From the NCBI GenBank assembly GCA_937934685.1, contig CALGYU010000023.1:1-14842 (forward strand): a stretch of 14,842 nt of DNA, read 5' to 3'. Made by a program: the position numbers and the translations under genes. The notes under the pieces are model-generated. The model worked only from the letters and a program-made list of their open reading frames with translations. It did not search any database and was not told the DNA's origin. The DNA is from an uncultured Acholeplasma sp. GTDB lineage: Bacteria > Bacillota_I > Bacilli_A > Acholeplasmatales > Acholeplasmataceae. Positions 14,149 through 14,842 of this stretch are shown here, piece after piece; the stretch's first letter is position 1, and each line of letters opens with the position of its first letter.

Positions 14149-14842
14149 TTAAACAGTTCTTTTAAATAGTCCTTCTAAAGTTAATTCATAAACATCATCA
14201 AACCCTGCTTCAATAAAACTTCTATCATGCGTAACTGCTATAACTGCCCCATTAAAACTTAAGAATAACTCATAAAGTTCATCTTGATTTAATGGAGATA
14301 TGTTTCTTGTCGGTTCATCTAGTATTAAAATGTCTAAATTTTGACTCACTAACTTTAATAAGATGACCTTTAGTTTAGTTCCTTCACTCAATTGTTTAAT
14401 GTTGTATAACATTTCTTCTTTTTTCAAACCCAGTGATCCAAGGATTTGTCTTATTTTGGGTTCTGTATACTTATCTTGACTATCCATAAGATAGGATACC
14501 ACATCTTTTGACTCATCTAAAATATCTTTATAATCTTGACTCAAATAACCGACTTTAAATTTTTTTTCTAATGCTTCTTTAACTAGATGTTTGATGAAAG
14601 TCGTTTTACCAATTCCATTTTTACCAATGATTGCTATTTTATCATTTCCTTTAATTGATAAATCAATGGATGTAATGATTTGGTTGTTTTTAAGTGGGAA
14701 GTTTTTGATGTGAATATCTAATACTTCCTTTTTTTTGTGCATACTTGTCTGGTTGTCAAAAAATAAATTCATTGGTTCTTCTTTTTCAGGTATTTCAATA
14801 AATTGCTCTTTTTCTTTTACGTATCTTTTTTCCTGACTTTTT
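14149..14842 (-). CDS. ABC-F-type ATPase, C-terminal ATP-binding domain (partial, runs off the window)
   Basis: The frame stays open to the right edge, so the N-terminal part is missing. The Met codon at 14772 is probably internal: the 23 codons upstream are charged (many Lys/Glu), like the linker between the two ATP-binding domains of ABC-F proteins. Counting from that Met, Walker A is GKNGIGKT (50-57), the Q-loop Gln79, the signature LSEGT (128-132), Walker B LDILILDE with Glu153, and the switch His182 in VTHDRSFI. No membrane segments are seen. ABC-F proteins act on the ribosome in translation or antibiotic protection. The usual DEPTNHLD after Walker B is DEPTRNIS here, so this is a divergent branch. 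Resistance function is possible but unproven. No strong terminator separates it from the antiporter promoter. Confidence 0.82.
   Translation of the reverse strand, partial: KSQEKRYVKEKEQFIEIPEKEEPMNLFFDNQTSMHKKKEVLDIHIKNFPLKNNQIITSIDLSIKGNDKIAIIGKNGIGKTTFIKHLVKEALEKKFKVGYLSQDYKDILDESKDVVSYLMDSQDKYTEPKIRQILGSLGLKKEEMLYNIKQLSEGTKLKVILLKLVSQNLDILILDEPTRNISPLNQDELYELFLSFNGAVIAVTHDRSFIEAGFDDVYELTLEGLFKRTV

Noticed and set aside
1..14842. CRISPR array, insertion sequence, tRNA or rRNA genes
   Set aside because: No regularly spaced repeats, transposase-like frames, terminal inverted repeats or tRNA/rRNA sequences were seen.

Overview
The window looks like a chromosomal segment of a low-GC, Gram-positive-type bacterium (Bacillota, or an Acholeplasma-like relative). 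The reasons are strongly AT-rich DNA, strong AGGAGG-type ribosome binding sites, a T-box leader, and gene families typical of that group. TGA is used as a stop: at least two genes end in TGA inside ATGA overlaps, and tryptophan is written TGG. This argues against a Mycoplasma/Spiroplasma code. The species cannot be fixed from the sequence. Every supported gene lies on the minus strand, so transcription runs from high to low coordinates.

From right to left: 14149-14842 is the 3' part of an ABC-F-type ATPase gene cut by the window edge. Between it and the next gene (14006-14148) is a compact regulatory leader that I read as a fluoride (crcB-motif) riboswitch fused to an intrinsic terminator. 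It controls a cation:proton antiporter of the CPA type (12815-14005). A terminator then separates this from a MarR-ABC-ABC operon (12711 to 8692), whose promoter carries an 18-bp perfect palindrome. Next come a single uracil-DNA-glycosylase-superfamily gene (8020-8604) and a two-gene operon of a membrane-anchored XRE-type regulator plus a DsrE-like protein (7925 to 7195). A consensus promoter and a roughly 265-nt T-box leader (6891-7156) precede an orphan tryptophan synthase beta gene, trpB. A second MarR-ABC-ABC operon (5596 to 1598) follows with the same gene order, and last a 23S rRNA uracil-5 methyltransferase (213-1538) with its terminator.

The four ABC proteins form two heterodimeric exporter pairs. 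In each pair the first gene encodes the subunit with a degenerate catalytic site (Asp for Walker B Glu, Gln for H-loop His). The second gene encodes the subunit with the intact Walker B Glu and His but an altered signature motif (LSEGQ or LSQGQ). Each pair is preceded by its own MarR regulator and its own candidate operator, so they read as two separately inducible efflux systems.

The most notable signals are the fluoride riboswitch upstream of an antiporter rather than a dedicated fluoride channel, and the T-box-controlled trpB with no trpA or other trp gene in view. The other is the duplicated, residue-by-residue asymmetric ABC modules. None is certain to be a wholly new system. The riboswitch-antiporter pairing is the one I would check first.
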